Below, in pieces: positions 27,097-36,006 of a DNA stretch of 64,000 nt (positions are counted from its first letter, which is position 1; the number at the start of each line of letters is the position of its first letter). Below the pieces are notes generated by a model that worked only from the letters and a program-made list of their open reading frames with translations, searched no databases and was not told the DNA's origin. The translations under genes and the position numbers were made by a program. This DNA comes from Methanobacterium_B sp963703015 (GTDB taxonomy: Archaea > Methanobacteriota > Methanobacteria > Methanobacteriales > Methanobacteriaceae), in the NCBI GenBank assembly GCA_963703015.1, contig OY969779.1, positions 2,542,001-2,606,000 on the forward strand. The letters run 5' to 3'.

Positions 27097-27462
27097 GTAC
27101 CCTTCCAATAATCTAATCGTTAATATTGATTTTATTTTACGATAAACTATGATATAAAGTACTATCATATGCATCTTCCAGATCAAAAAAAAATGGCGCA
27201 GATATAAAGATATATTTAAACCCATACTGTGATTTAATACTTAAATACGTTCTTAATTAGCTTATTAAAATTTTATTACCTATTATTTTGATTTTAGAGG
27301 TTTAATCAGGTTTTTTTTATCTTAGAAATCATTGGTAAAAAACTTTAATAAATATATGGCACATATAATAATGCATAGTGAATTTAGTTGGATAACAATT
27401 TGATAATTCACTTAAATTATATCGTTAAACACCAATAAAGGAAAATGGAGGAGGTTCTTTAA

Positions 27463-27903
27463 ATGAAAAAGAATATGATCCCAATAATAGTTTTAATAGT
27501 AATAATAACTCTGTTTGCAGGTGCTGTTTCAGCAACAACCAATACAAATGGATTATCTATCCAAAAAGTTGCACAAAAAAATCTCATAGATTCAGGTGCA
27601 AACAAATTTAAATGGGATGAACGTGGAGGATTGTTTGCTTACAATTGGAAAACATACAAAACAAGCAATGGTATATTGGTTCGGGTTCACTATAAAACCT
27701 TTAATAATTCATGGTACGGCACCTATTCCATTACCAAATTGTCATCAGGCAAATTAAAAATAGTGGAAACAAGTCCAGAGATTAAACTCTACAGTGGCCG
27801 ATCATCGGTAACAACCTACGCTAAAACATCGTTAACACCAATAAAATACTATTGGAAAGACATAAAACATCAAATTAAAAGTGATGGATACTTCTCAGCA
27901 TAA
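27463..27903 (+). CDS. Small secreted protein (146 aa), function unknown
   Basis: A clear signal peptide (MKKNMIPIIVLIVIITLFAGAVSA, about 24 residues) is followed by a 120-residue basic, aromatic-rich domain (FKWDERGGLFAYNWKTY...HYKTFNNSWYGTY...IKYYWKD). GGAGGAGG precedes the ATG. It is probably outside the cell, perhaps wall-associated. No family is recognised. A half-site ATAACAATT lies at 27392-27400 upstream, without the second arm. Confidence 0.7.
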   Translation: MKKNMIPIIVLIVIITLFAGAVSATTNTNGLSIQKVAQKNLIDSGANKFKWDERGGLFAYNWKTYKTSNGILVRVHYKTFNNSWYGTYSITKLSSGKLKIVETSPEIKLYSGRSSVTTYAKTSLTPIKYYWKDIKHQIKSDGYFSA

Positions 27904-28035
27904 AAATGAGTATAAGGATTTATGCCCTAATTACATTACTTTTTTTCAATTTTTAAAATCATTCAGTTTAGCTAGAATCAGTTTGTATGTTAAATATGGT
28001 TTTCATATAAAAAAAATACTAAAAATATATGGAAT

Positions 28036-28305
28036 TTATTCCTCTTTTTCGTCCATATAATCTTGAATTTTTTTGTCTTCCCATTCTTTGGAGAACAGTC
28101 CACGTTTACTGTACACACCCACTCCTTGAATAACTACAAAGATACCCCAAATCAATGCAGGGAAAATAACCCACCAAAAGTTAGGACTGGTGAAATAGTT
28201 GATAACAACAAGGAATATCATGACTATGATGTATGATATTAAATTGTTATAAAATGCCTTTAATTGGTGCATTCTCTTTTTGGCCTGAGCATAGTTTTCA
28301 TCCAT
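28036..28305 (-). CDS. 2TM-domain membrane protein
   Basis: 89 residues: a basic amphipathic start (KKRMHQLKAFYNNLISYIIVMIFLVVINYF), a second helix (FWWVIFPALIWGIFVVIQGVGVYS) and an acidic tail (WEDKKIQDYMDEKEE). This matches the 2TM domain family found alone or on sensor proteins. A 56-residue two-helix membrane protein is encoded 58 bases upstream on the same strand, so the two probably form a small operon. Confidence 0.8.
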   Translation of the reverse strand: MDENYAQAKKRMHQLKAFYNNLISYIIVMIFLVVINYFTSPNFWWVIFPALIWGIFVVIQGVGVYSKRGLFSKEWEDKKIQDYMDEKEE

Positions 28306-28363
28306 ATCTAGATCCTCCTCAAATGAATAAAATTTTAATGACGCATCATTATTTTACTTTCAT

Positions 28364-28534
28364 TTATTCTTTATTCAGATATTTTAGATAAATTGCAGCA
28401 AACAACAGTACAATTACAATATTAGAAATCAAACGCTCCCAGAATAAGTGCCTAAAGAATATAGAATCTACCACATAAACAATTATAAAAAGAGCTATCA
28501 CAGATAAAACTATCTTGACTGTTGGTTTAACCAT
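28364..28534 (-). CDS. Small membrane protein (56 aa)
   Basis: ATG at 28534 preceded by GGGTGATAA, a strong archaeal ribosome binding site; 56 codons to TAA at 28364-28366. The peptide begins MVKPTVKIVLSVIALFIIVY and has two hydrophobic segments joined by a short polar loop (DSIFFRHLFWERL), ending YLKYLNKE. The good initiation signal and consistent membrane topology make it a likely real gene despite its size. Confidence 0.65.
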   Translation of the reverse strand: MVKPTVKIVLSVIALFIIVYVVDSIFFRHLFWERLISNIVIVLLFAAIYLKYLNKE

Positions 28535-28695
28535 TAATTATCACCCAAATTAAATATTATATATATTTATTATATAATCTAAATTTCTTAATAAATCTTT
28601 CATTTTATTAAATTTCTGTCTGGACATATATCTGTCCAAACTGAAATCTTTAGTTCTGATTTAATTTAAGAGTTTCACGATGATTAATGGAAAAA

Positions 28696-30303
28696 TTAGA
28701 TTTTATAAACCATGTAATACTCATTCTGGTAGACTAATGTGGCACCAGAGGGTAAAATCGATTGTACATTATATTTACTGTTAAGGTATAGGAATCCCTG
28801 ATCAAGATACTTAGTATTGTTATTTGAAGGGAATACTAATCGTTTATCAAACACGAAGTATCCAATTTGGTACGTCTTTAGTTCTGATGCTTTGAATCCA
28901 TTTGTTATGATATGATCACTTCTTCCCACGTTAATAACTGGTTGGTTGGTTGTTGCCACTAGGAATTGGTTCGTGTTGTAATTATTTGATAGTATTGATG
29001 AGTTGTTATTCCCATATTTGTTAAACCAAGTTTCAAGTTCAACATCTGCATTAGTTGGTGGTGCTAACTGCGGTAAACTTATGGTACTTGAACCGTAGGG
29101 CTGTGTATTGTACTGGGGTATTGTTTCGAAGTTTGAACTTGTGGCTGTGACCACTGCAAATAGGGATAGAATTATGCATGTTATAATCAGTAGGCTTTTC
29201 CTAATTGTTTCGTTGGTAAATTCATTTTTCTTAAATTCAAGGTAAAGATAGCTAATACCAAATCCTCCAAGGATTGATAATGGTATTAATAAATGTATCA
29301 GTAACCTGATGGTGTACACATTTATCCCAAACCAGTAGGATTTGCTCATTATAAAGAGCACACAGATCCAGATGATGATGAAAAGGTCTTTAGTAGTTCT
29401 TCTTTTCAGGGCAACAACACCACCAATCAGCATGAAAATCAGTACAATGCCCAGGTAGATCAAATATTTTGCATTACTAATTGGATCGTTGTAGGGAACA
29501 GATGTTTTTATCATGGTGATTGCGTAGGTAAGGACTGTTGAGGCCATGTCAGGTTTAAATATCAACAGACCTATGGATGCTATAATACCTGAAACAACAA
29601 TTATTGAAAGGAAAACCATGTAATTTTTCAGATAAATACTATCCCTTTTTAAAATGGATAGTACCAATGTGATCATGGTTAAAATTAGAAACAACAGGCT
29701 TGTTGTTGATTGGTGAGTCGCTAAGATTATTAAGAACAATAAGCCGGTAATAATGGAGTACAAATAATTTCTAGTTGTCACAGCCTTGTAAAACATGTAA
29801 ATTGCAATCGGAACGAATATAATTGCAAACGTCTCTGGAAGGGGTGACATCATCCTTGTGAAAAGATAGCTTGCCATGACAATAAATCCTGCTGACATGC
29901 CTGCAACATTGCCATAAAACTTTTTTCCAACGTATGATACTGATGAAACTACCAATAATGCGAGGAATGGTTGTAAAAAACGTGCTGCATCGAAATAATT
30001 TACTTTTAAAAAGTTACCAATATACATCAGTATTAAACTAAATAATGGTGGAGATGTTATTGCAGCTCCATTTGGAGGGTTTATCATTGGATCCATAAAT
30101 GTGAGTCCGTACTGACTGAAAACTTCAGCAGACCTTACATGTACATAAATATCAACTGTGAAGGGCCATGCATTACCCAATGTTGGGATGAGTGCTATTA
30201 AAAATGCTATTAATCCTGGGATGATCCAAATATATTTATTAATTTTACTGTCTGATACATCATCTACATCCTCAGATTTTGTCATAGTGAACTCTTTTAC
30301 CAT
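28696..30303 (-). CDS. Polytopic membrane protein, probable GT-C-fold glycosyltransferase
   Basis: 535 residues with about 11-12 transmembrane helices and a soluble extracytoplasmic C-terminal part (about 400-535). The first loop has WPFTVDIYVHVRSAEVF, which resembles the acidic DxYxHxR signature of STT3/AglB-type GT-C transferases, and MDPMINPPNGAAITSPPLFSLI follows. A role in transferring a lipid-linked sugar is plausible, but the acceptor motifs of AglB are absent, so this is only a fold-level guess. Confidence 0.62.
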   Translation of the reverse strand: MVKEFTMTKSEDVDDVSDSKINKYIWIIPGLIAFLIALIPTLGNAWPFTVDIYVHVRSAEVFSQYGLTFMDPMINPPNGAAITSPPLFSLILMYIGNFLKVNYFDAARFLQPFLALLVVSSVSYVGKKFYGNVAGMSAGFIVMASYLFTRMMSPLPETFAIIFVPIAIYMFYKAVTTRNYLYSIITGLLFLIILATHQSTTSLLFLILTMITLVLSILKRDSIYLKNYMVFLSIIVVSGIIASIGLLIFKPDMASTVLTYAITMIKTSVPYNDPISNAKYLIYLGIVLIFMLIGGVVALKRRTTKDLFIIIWICVLFIMSKSYWFGINVYTIRLLIHLLIPLSILGGFGISYLYLEFKKNEFTNETIRKSLLIITCIILSLFAVVTATSSNFETIPQYNTQPYGSSTISLPQLAPPTNADVELETWFNKYGNNNSSILSNNYNTNQFLVATTNQPVINVGRSDHIITNGFKASELKTYQIGYFVFDKRLVFPSNNNTKYLDQGFLYLNSKYNVQSILPSGATLVYQNEYYMVYKI

Positions 30304-30884
30304 TTATATCATTATCCTCTGAAAATCCCAAAAATTAGTTGTTTACGATCATTTATAACTAAATTTTCATTATCTACTATTTTTTAACCTCTAACTATTC
30401 ATTGGAACTCACTTTTTATTAGTGCCAGTGACCCCTTCCAATTTAACCCAACTTCAAAGACTTTAAAAGAAAAATAGTATTTAATCTCCTTTTTTAATAA
30501 ATTGAATTCATTTCATATAAGTTTTTTTACTTTTGAAAGTTTAACTTGATAGATTTACAAAAAAACTTAATATTCTAATTAATAATATTAAAACACTCAC
30601 ATAATGGCAGTACCTGTATATCTGCCAATTCAAATTTATGTTGCAGAAGGGTACTACTAATTAAATTAGTAGTAAGCATGATTAAATTGATGCACTGTAA
30701 GCTAATTGTTACTTATATTATGGCTATCTTTTGTTTCTCTTAATTGATTCAGTAGGCATAAATACTTATTTTAATTTTTTTTTGAAAATGTTTCCTCGGG
30801 ATCAAAATCTTAAATAGTTATAAATTCTTAAATTTAATTGAGTATAGGGATTGATTTGGTTTTAAGTGTATCTTGGTGAAATTC
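30304..30884 (+). other. Intergenic stretch with a 23-bp palindrome
   Basis: About 580 bases between divergent genes (membrane protein to the left, tetR to the right). The only structure I see is the near-perfect palindrome at 30652-30674 (TACTACTAATT / AATTAGTAGTA around one A). An 18-codon frame (ATG 30604, MAVPVYLPIQIYVAEGYY) ends in the left arm. It has no ribosome binding site but sits where a leaderless transcript could begin. The rest is AT-rich without recognisable features. Confidence 0.45.
30652..30674. repeat. 23-bp inverted repeat upstream of tetR
   Basis: Eleven-base arms TACTACTAATT and AATTAGTAGTA around a central A. It could be an operator or the terminator of a short transcript starting near 30604. 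It differs from the ATAACA...TGTTAT boxes of the downstream hydrolase. Confidence 0.5.
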
Positions 30885-31550
30885 ATGGCAATACAAGAAA
30901 GAAAGCAGCGTGAGAAAAAACAGAGGCGTGAATCTATGATTGATGCTGCAGAAATTCTATTCTTTAAAAAGGGATACGATAATGTTACCATGAAAGATAT
31001 TGCCGATGAAGTTGAATTGAATCGTGCAACTATTTATTTGTATTTTGAAAATAAAGAAGCCTTGTGTTTTGCAGTAATTTTAAAGGGTATGCGTATTTTA
31101 AATGGAATGATCAAAAAAAATGTGAGAAGGACAACTGCTAGACGAATGATAAATGCTGTGGGATCTACTTATTACATGTTTTTCCAGATGTATCCACAGT
31201 ACTTCAAGTTATACAATTACTTCCAGTCTGGAAGGTTTGAGGTTGATGATCTATTAAATTATACAAATGAACAACATAATAATTCAGTATGGGATTTAAA
31301 GGAAATTTTGAAGCTTCAAAGGGAAATATTCAACATTTTATTGGACATAATTAAAAATTTGGATAAGAAAACTATTTCTGTAGAAATGGATCCGAAACTT
31401 TTGACTATAATCATATTATCAGCTTTAGATGGAATGATCAACCCATCACCAGTCATGAAGATGGAATTTAATGAACTGAACTTGAATCAATATCAAAACT
31501 TCAACATAATTTTCCTTAATTTTGTAAACAAACTTTTATCACTAGATTAA
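30885..31550 (+). CDS. TetR/AcrR-family transcriptional regulator
   Basis: About 221 residues. The N-terminal DNA-binding domain is RRESMIDAAEILFFKKGYDNVTMKDIADEVELNRATIYLYFENKEAL, the standard TetR helix-turn-helix; the rest is an all-helical ligand domain of unknown specificity. The ATG at 30885 follows GGTGA (30875-30879). The next gene downstream, a hydrolase, has three 18-bp boxes in its promoter that are the likely target. Confidence 0.92.
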   Translation: MAIQERKQREKKQRRESMIDAAEILFFKKGYDNVTMKDIADEVELNRATIYLYFENKEALCFAVILKGMRILNGMIKKNVRRTTARRMINAVGSTYYMFFQMYPQYFKLYNYFQSGRFEVDDLLNYTNEQHNNSVWDLKEILKLQREIFNILLDIIKNLDKKTISVEMDPKLLTIIILSALDGMINPSPVMKMEFNELNLNQYQNFNIIFLNFVNKLLSLD

Positions 31551-31614
31551 CTCTTTTATAAAACGATTTATTGTCCTAAAATTTTCCTGTAAAATCAAAA
31601 TATTTAAATATAAA

Positions 31615-31668
31615 ATAACACCATGTTATATAATAACACAGTGTTATATAATAACATATTGCTAAATA
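31615..31668 (+). promoter_or_regulatory. Three tandem 18-bp operator repeats
   Basis: Boxes begin at 31615, 31633 and 31651, an exact 18-bp period. The first two are internal palindromes (ATAACACCATGTTAT and ATAACACAGTGTTAT, each followed by ATA); the third is degenerate (ATAACATATTGCTAAATA). They lie just downstream of a TATA-like box (tatttaaata, about 31601-31610) and before the hydrolase start, an ideal position for TetR repression. Confidence 0.78.
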
Positions 31669-31695
31669 TTGATTCAATTGTTTGAGGTGACGATT

Positions 31696-32406
31696 GTGTA
31701 TGCAAATGTAAATGGAATCAAAATGTACTACGAAATATTTGGTGAGGGTAAACCATTGATGATAATATGGGGTATGGGTGGTGAAATCGGTTCGTTTCTA
31801 GATAAACTCAAAGAAACAAAGAAATACAAATTAATAACCTTTGACAACAGAGGCACAGGAAGAACAGACAAACCAAATGATGAGTACTCCATAGAAATCA
31901 TGGCTGAAGATGCTATTAGTTTGCTTGATGAACTTAAAATTCAAAAAGTAAGTATTTTGGGAATATCTATGGGTTCTCGTATAGCAATTACAATGGCCGC
32001 TAAATATCCTGATAAAGTCTCAAATTTGATATTAAATGTGGCTGCTGCTAAATCCGCTCAAAATTCCGATGAAAATTCTAAGGAAGCCTATGAGAAATTA
32101 AAGGAAGTAGCCAATAATCCTGAATTATTGAATGCCATGGGTAAATATCCTCCCACTTCAACATCTTTTTTAAGGCTCTTTGATGCATTGGCAAGTTACG
32201 ATGGAACGAAATATTTGAAAGACATTAAATCACCGACACTTATCGTTAATGGGTCTCAGGATTCATCAACACCTGTCAAGTATGCAAAGGAACTCGTTGA
32301 TTGTATTCAAAATTCAAAATTAATAATGGTTAAAGAGAATCATTTTTTTATTAGGACGAAACCTGAGCTTTTGATAGTTCCAATGGATAAATTTATTTTT
32401 AAATAA
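31696..32406 (+). CDS. Alpha/beta-fold hydrolase
   Basis: About 236 residues. A GTG start at 31696 is preferred because GAGGTGA lies 5 bases before it. Catalytic features: oxyanion/HG-like region IIWGMGGE, nucleophile elbow GISMGS, Asp in NGSQDSSTP and His in KENHFFI, in the order of the 3-oxoadipate-enol-lactonase-like group. The substrate is unknown. It is controlled by three TetR-type boxes and the adjacent TetR protein, so it may detoxify the ligand of that regulator. Confidence 0.85.
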   Translation: MYANVNGIKMYYEIFGEGKPLMIIWGMGGEIGSFLDKLKETKKYKLITFDNRGTGRTDKPNDEYSIEIMAEDAISLLDELKIQKVSILGISMGSRIAITMAAKYPDKVSNLILNVAAAKSAQNSDENSKEAYEKLKEVANNPELLNAMGKYPPTSTSFLRLFDALASYDGTKYLKDIKSPTLIVNGSQDSSTPVKYAKELVDCIQNSKLIMVKENHFFIRTKPELLIVPMDKFIFK

Positions 32407-32552
32407 AATGGATTCTATTTTATGTAATATCCATATAAAATATTTAGGATTTTTTTTATCACCTACACTTTTTTTTTATAGATTGATAACTAACTAACTG
32501 TTTAATCACATTAGAAATGAGAAGAACTATATTATTGGATGTTATGTTTTTT

Positions 32553-32942
32553 TCAATATGTGTCTTGATACTTTCTTTTTCTCATGGCTATTTCAATGGT
32601 TGTGCGAATCAACACATCTTCATATGGCTTTGTAATGTATCCATCAGGCTGTGTTTTGGCTGCTTTATCTAATATTTCATCATCGTAGTAAGCAGACATG
32701 TAAATAACTAGGGTATTAAATTTGTCCTTGATCAACTGGGCAGTTTCAATCCCATTTAATTCTCCCTTCAACACTATGTCCATTAGAACAACATCTGGAT
32801 CTAATTTTTCTACCTGTTCAATTGCATCATATCCAGTATCAGCCATTCCAACTACTTCGTAGTTTAAATTTTCTAGTCTGTTTTTCAGATCAAGTTTAAG
32901 TATCATCTGATCTTCTGTTATGAAAATTTTTGTTTTTCCCAG
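32553..32942 (-). CDS. Response-regulator receiver protein with probable non-ATG start
   Basis: A stand-alone CheY-like domain: phospho-acceptor Asp in VVLMDIVLKG, Thr/Ser region YMSAYYDD, and the conserved Lys in GYITKPYE. The first ATG (32906) would remove the first strand and the acidic pocket; the frame is open upstream and encodes KTKIFITEDQ, the missing strand and acidic pair. GGGGGAT lies 6 bases before an in-frame CTG at 32940-32942, so initiation there (about 130 residues) is proposed. Partner kinase unknown; a PAS kinase lies at 40890. Confidence 0.75.
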   Translation of the reverse strand: MGKTKIFITEDQMILKLDLKNRLENLNYEVVGMADTGYDAIEQVEKLDPDVVLMDIVLKGELNGIETAQLIKDKFNTLVIYMSAYYDDEILDKAAKTQPDGYITKPYEDVLIRTTIEIAMRKRKYQDTY

Positions 32943-33238
32943 TTCAAAATCCCCCTAGAACCATATATTTATTTGAAATATCCAAATTACAACCCTAATT
33001 TCAAATCTACAAAATTATATCACATACTAAAAATTATAATATTAACAATATTAGGATCATCAACTTATTTACTCCTTACCCCTTATATTTCCCTTTATAT
33101 CTAATAATCTGATGTTATATTAAACTAATATTAGTTACCACTAAATATCATGGGAATATGGGGTAAATTACTAATATTTGCAGCGATAAAAAAATATAAT
33201 AATCTAATATTTACTGTTAAATTGGGGGACGATTTAAT
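32943..33238. other. AT-rich divergent promoter region
   Basis: About 300 bases between the receiver gene (minus) and a membrane-anchored protein (plus). It must hold both promoters, but the sequence is so A/T-rich that individual TATA boxes cannot be separated. No repeat or RNA seen. Confidence 0.4.
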
Positions 33239-33694
33239 TTGTTAAACAAAAGAATGGGTTATATTGGGGTTATTATATTCGTATTATTGATTATGCTCGC
33301 ATTATTTTATCATCCACATGTCGCTACTAAGGTATTTGAGAACAAATATGTTGAATTTAAGTTACCAAAAAACATCGAGGTAGTTGATGAATCAAATCAA
33401 TCAGTTGAACTATATTTTTTCAACACAACTCCTGAAACAGGTGACAAATCTGATCCTAACTTCATTGCGGATATGCGAACTGTGGCATTAAATTACATAA
33501 ACAGCACTACTAACATAACAGATGTAACACTTGTTAATGGGATAAATGCAACCGAATTTGTCAATAAATCTTCTAACACGTTCGATCTATTTGTACCTGT
33601 GAAAAAACGTGATAATGCCTTGTTATTTGAAATATATCTTAATCAATCTCAGGTAACATACGAAACAGTGAAAAATTCATTAATAATTAAATAA
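33239..33694 (+). CDS. Membrane-anchored hypothetical protein (151 aa)
   Basis: A TTG start at 33239 is preceded by GGGGGA at 33224-33229. One N-terminal hydrophobic helix (MGYIGVIIFVLLIMLALFY) anchors a soluble domain of about 120 residues containing several N-x-S/T sites (NSTTNIT, NKSSNT, NQS), as expected of an extracytoplasmic archaeal glycoprotein. The domain pattern (YVEFKLPKNIEVVDESN...NALLFEIYLNQS) resembles small PsbP/DUF-like lipid-binding domains, but I cannot assign a family. Confidence 0.6.
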   Translation: MLNKRMGYIGVIIFVLLIMLALFYHPHVATKVFENKYVEFKLPKNIEVVDESNQSVELYFFNTTPETGDKSDPNFIADMRTVALNYINSTTNITDVTLVNGINATEFVNKSSNTFDLFVPVKKRDNALLFEIYLNQSQVTYETVKNSLIIK

Positions 33695-33809
33695 AATTTC
33701 AGATAGATATATAGATGATACAAAATAAGTATCAAATTCAAAATTTTTAGGATAAAAATTTAGATAAATTCAAAGCTATAGAATTAAATGAAAGTCTGGA
33801 GGCATAAAA

Positions 33810-34025
33810 TTGACAGTATGGGCTTCAAAACTGGTAATATTTAGGAATGATGATCTTAATTCTACCTTTGAAATAGGAAAAAATTCTATCCGGAACATAC
33901 AAATTAACAAGGAAAATAGAATAATTGAAATCGAATATAAAGATGAAAATGGATGGGAAGAACAAGTTATTCCATTTGAAAGCTTAAGATGGTTTAATTA
34001 TACATTACAAGATTCTGAAGAATGA
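33810..34025 (+). CDS. Small hypothetical protein (71 aa)
   Basis: A TTG start at 33810, with GGAGG at 33798-33802 at ideal spacing. A soluble beta-rich protein (KLVIFRNDDLNSTFEIGKNSIRNIQIN...IIEIEYKDENGWEEQVIPFESLRWFNY). The good ribosome binding site argues for a real gene. Family not recognised. Confidence 0.6.
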   Translation: MTVWASKLVIFRNDDLNSTFEIGKNSIRNIQINKENRIIEIEYKDENGWEEQVIPFESLRWFNYTLQDSEE

Positions 34026-34180
34026 TGAAATTCTTTTTAGCTTTCATCTTTAAATTTAAATGGATTACATATCACCTATTAACAATATCTTTGAATGATA
34101 GTTTATGGTAATTCAATAAATTAAACCAGTATTCAATGGCATATTCTCCTAGAATCAATATTATGAATTGGATTTATAAA

Positions 34181-34209
34181 TAGTTGTACTAATTCTAATG
34201 ATACAACTA
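34181..34209. repeat. Inverted repeat TAGTTGTA/TACAACTA
   Basis: Perfect 8-bp arms at 34181-34188 and 34202-34209 separated by 13 bases, with an A/T box (atttataaat) beside the left arm. It lies in the gap 3' of both flanking genes (34026-34300), so it may be a transcription-end structure or an orphan operator. Confidence 0.4.
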
Positions 34210-34300
34210 ATCCATTTAATAATGGCTCTGCACAGTTAAAATATACATTTTTTTATTCTATGGTGCGATATTCAAAACTAGTTTTTTTTATGATTTTGTT

Positions 34301-35038
34301 TCAATGGTTTACTAGTTGTGTTACGTCTCTAAGGGTTGAAAGGTTTCCCAGATACTCCCCATTTTTATTGTAGATAGGGGATATTGCTGTGAGCATCCAT
34401 AAATTTGAACCATCTTTCCTCTGCATTTTAGATATTAGATTACTAATACCTCCCATTTTGACCTTAATAAGTTCATCAAGGATGGAAAATTCTTGAATTC
34501 CCTTGAAAAAATTGATATATTCATGGCCCAATATTTCGTTCTTACTGTAACCTAACTGATTACATAAATTATGGTTTAAGTAGGTTATTATGCCTAGATT
34601 TTCTATAACCATTCCTTTTTTGGTTGTTTTAATCGTATCATATAATTTGTTTTGATTGATGTCAGATGATTCAATTTCACAAGAGTTTCGGACTATGCTT
34701 AAAATTATTGGGTCTTGTTCAGACTCCATTATATTAGAATCCACATCTACTTCTATGCTAAATCCATCGTGGCATGTTTTTGAAGATTTTAAGTAGGTTG
34801 ATCCACTGTTCATCAGTTCATCATAATTTTTTTGAAGGTTGTTGTGAATCAGTTGGTCGAGTTCATTGAAGTGTGAGGTACCAAAGTTATTGTTGTTGTA
34901 CAAATTACTTTCGTAGGCTGTTTTATTTGCATAAATTAAATCTCCTTTCAGGTTATGTACAAAAATAGAATCTGGTGAGTCTTTTAGAATTGATTTCAGT
35001 TGGTCCACATTATTTTTCATTTTCAATTTTTTCTTCAC
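34301..35038 (-). CDS. Two-PAS-domain sensory protein without kinase domain
   Basis: 245 residues with two PAS domains: one at about 10-115 (DSPDSIFVHNLKGDLIYANKTAYE) and one at about 130-240 (GMVIENLGIITYLNHNLCNQLGYSKNEILGHEYINFF ... IYNKNGEYLGNLSTLRDV, a PAC-type end). No HisKA, ATPase or receiver follows, so it may pass a signal by protein contact. The start is uncertain: GTG at 35038 overlaps a GGGGTGA ribosome binding site, so ATG 35020 is an alternative. Confidence 0.8.
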   Translation of the reverse strand: MKKKLKMKNNVDQLKSILKDSPDSIFVHNLKGDLIYANKTAYESNLYNNNNFGTSHFNELDQLIHNNLQKNYDELMNSGSTYLKSSKTCHDGFSIEVDVDSNIMESEQDPIILSIVRNSCEIESSDINQNKLYDTIKTTKKGMVIENLGIITYLNHNLCNQLGYSKNEILGHEYINFFKGIQEFSILDELIKVKMGGISNLISKMQRKDGSNLWMLTAISPIYNKNGEYLGNLSTLRDVTQLVNH

Positions 35039-35403
35039 CCCAAGATATATTTCAATGAGTCCTAATTTTGGTTCACATTCATAAATAAATATGTGAATAA
35101 AGTACCATCAAATTTCACAAAGAATCCTATAAAAATCAATTAAATCTAAATAACACAGTTAATTATAATATTTTTTTTATAATGATACCATTCAAGAAGA
35201 ATTTTTTTATGGAATTTTTTATCTCATAAAATTGGCGGATTATGTAATTAGTTATATATAATAAAATAATCAAATAGTCGATAAGTCGACATTCAAATCT
35301 AGTAAAAATACTGGTTAATTGTAAATGGGGAGTTTGTCATGATTAATGATAAATTTTTTGAATCGGGTTTTCGACTTCTAGAATTTGTTTATGGAGTATT
35401 AAG
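35039..35403. other. Divergent intergenic region upstream of the PadR gene
   Basis: 365 bases. A TATA-like box (gttatatataat, about 35252-35263) is followed near 35275-35290 by the pair AGTCGAT and AAGTCGAC, a candidate operator for the PadR regulator. Nothing else is recognisable. Confidence 0.4.
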
Positions 35404-35958
35404 ATGTTTGTGAATCGCAAGGATATTCGAGAAAGAATGGAAGAATTGGAAAAAATTGGGGGATTAAGAGTCTGGATACTCTCTGTTTTGAGTGAAGGTC
35501 CTAAAAATGGTGTGGAAATAGCAGATGACATCCAATTAAAACATCAAAAATTACATGAAGTCAATTTTATGGATATGAACAAAAGATTTGAAAAAATGCA
35601 CAATATCAAATTTCCAGATAATCAAACATTGGAGGAACATCTTTCATGGCGTCCTTCAAACGGATCACTCTACCCCATGTTAAAAAAGTTGGTTTCTGAA
35701 GATCTGATTATTAAGAATGCTAATGGAAAATACAACCTTTCACAACAGGGGACAGATACAACCTACAAACTTTTTGGAAATTTACTCAAGGAAACCTATG
35801 TAGATCATAATAAAATCACAATAAAGAAAGCAATTACTGAATTAAATGGATATATTTCCATTTTAGAAGATTTTAAACCACAAAAACTGTCAGAACATAG
35901 AGATGAGATTATTTCTCTTCATGAAAGATTTGAAGAAATTTACAGCTCAGTGAAGTAA
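35404..35958 (+). CDS. PadR-family transcriptional regulator
   Basis: 184 residues. The winged helix (about 20-105) includes LRVWILSVLSEGPKNGVEIADDI and RPSNGSLYPMLKKLVSEDLIIKNANGKYNLSQQG, the PadR signature, with an insertion between the first helix and the SLYP motif. The C-terminus is helical for dimerisation. It is followed 48 bases downstream by a TIM-barrel protein on the same strand, its likely target or partner. Confidence 0.88.
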   Translation: MFVNRKDIRERMEELEKIGGLRVWILSVLSEGPKNGVEIADDIQLKHQKLHEVNFMDMNKRFEKMHNIKFPDNQTLEEHLSWRPSNGSLYPMLKKLVSEDLIIKNANGKYNLSQQGTDTTYKLFGNLLKETYVDHNKITIKKAITELNGYISILEDFKPQKLSEHRDEIISLHERFEEIYSSVK

Positions 35959-36006
35959 AAATTCTATTGAAAAATTTATTAAAACTGGTAAATGGGGTAA
36001 ACTAAG

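Noticed and set aside
27097..27225. Longer N-terminus of the PEP-synthase-like protein
   Set aside because: The extension is A/T-driven hydrophobic text; GGAAGGG fits the ATG at 27096, where homology begins.
31615..31647. TetR boxes counted as members of the ATAAC-N4-GTTAT family
   Set aside because: Their centre is five bases, they are arranged in an 18-bp period beside their own regulator gene, and the target is a hydrolase; kept as a separate operator type.
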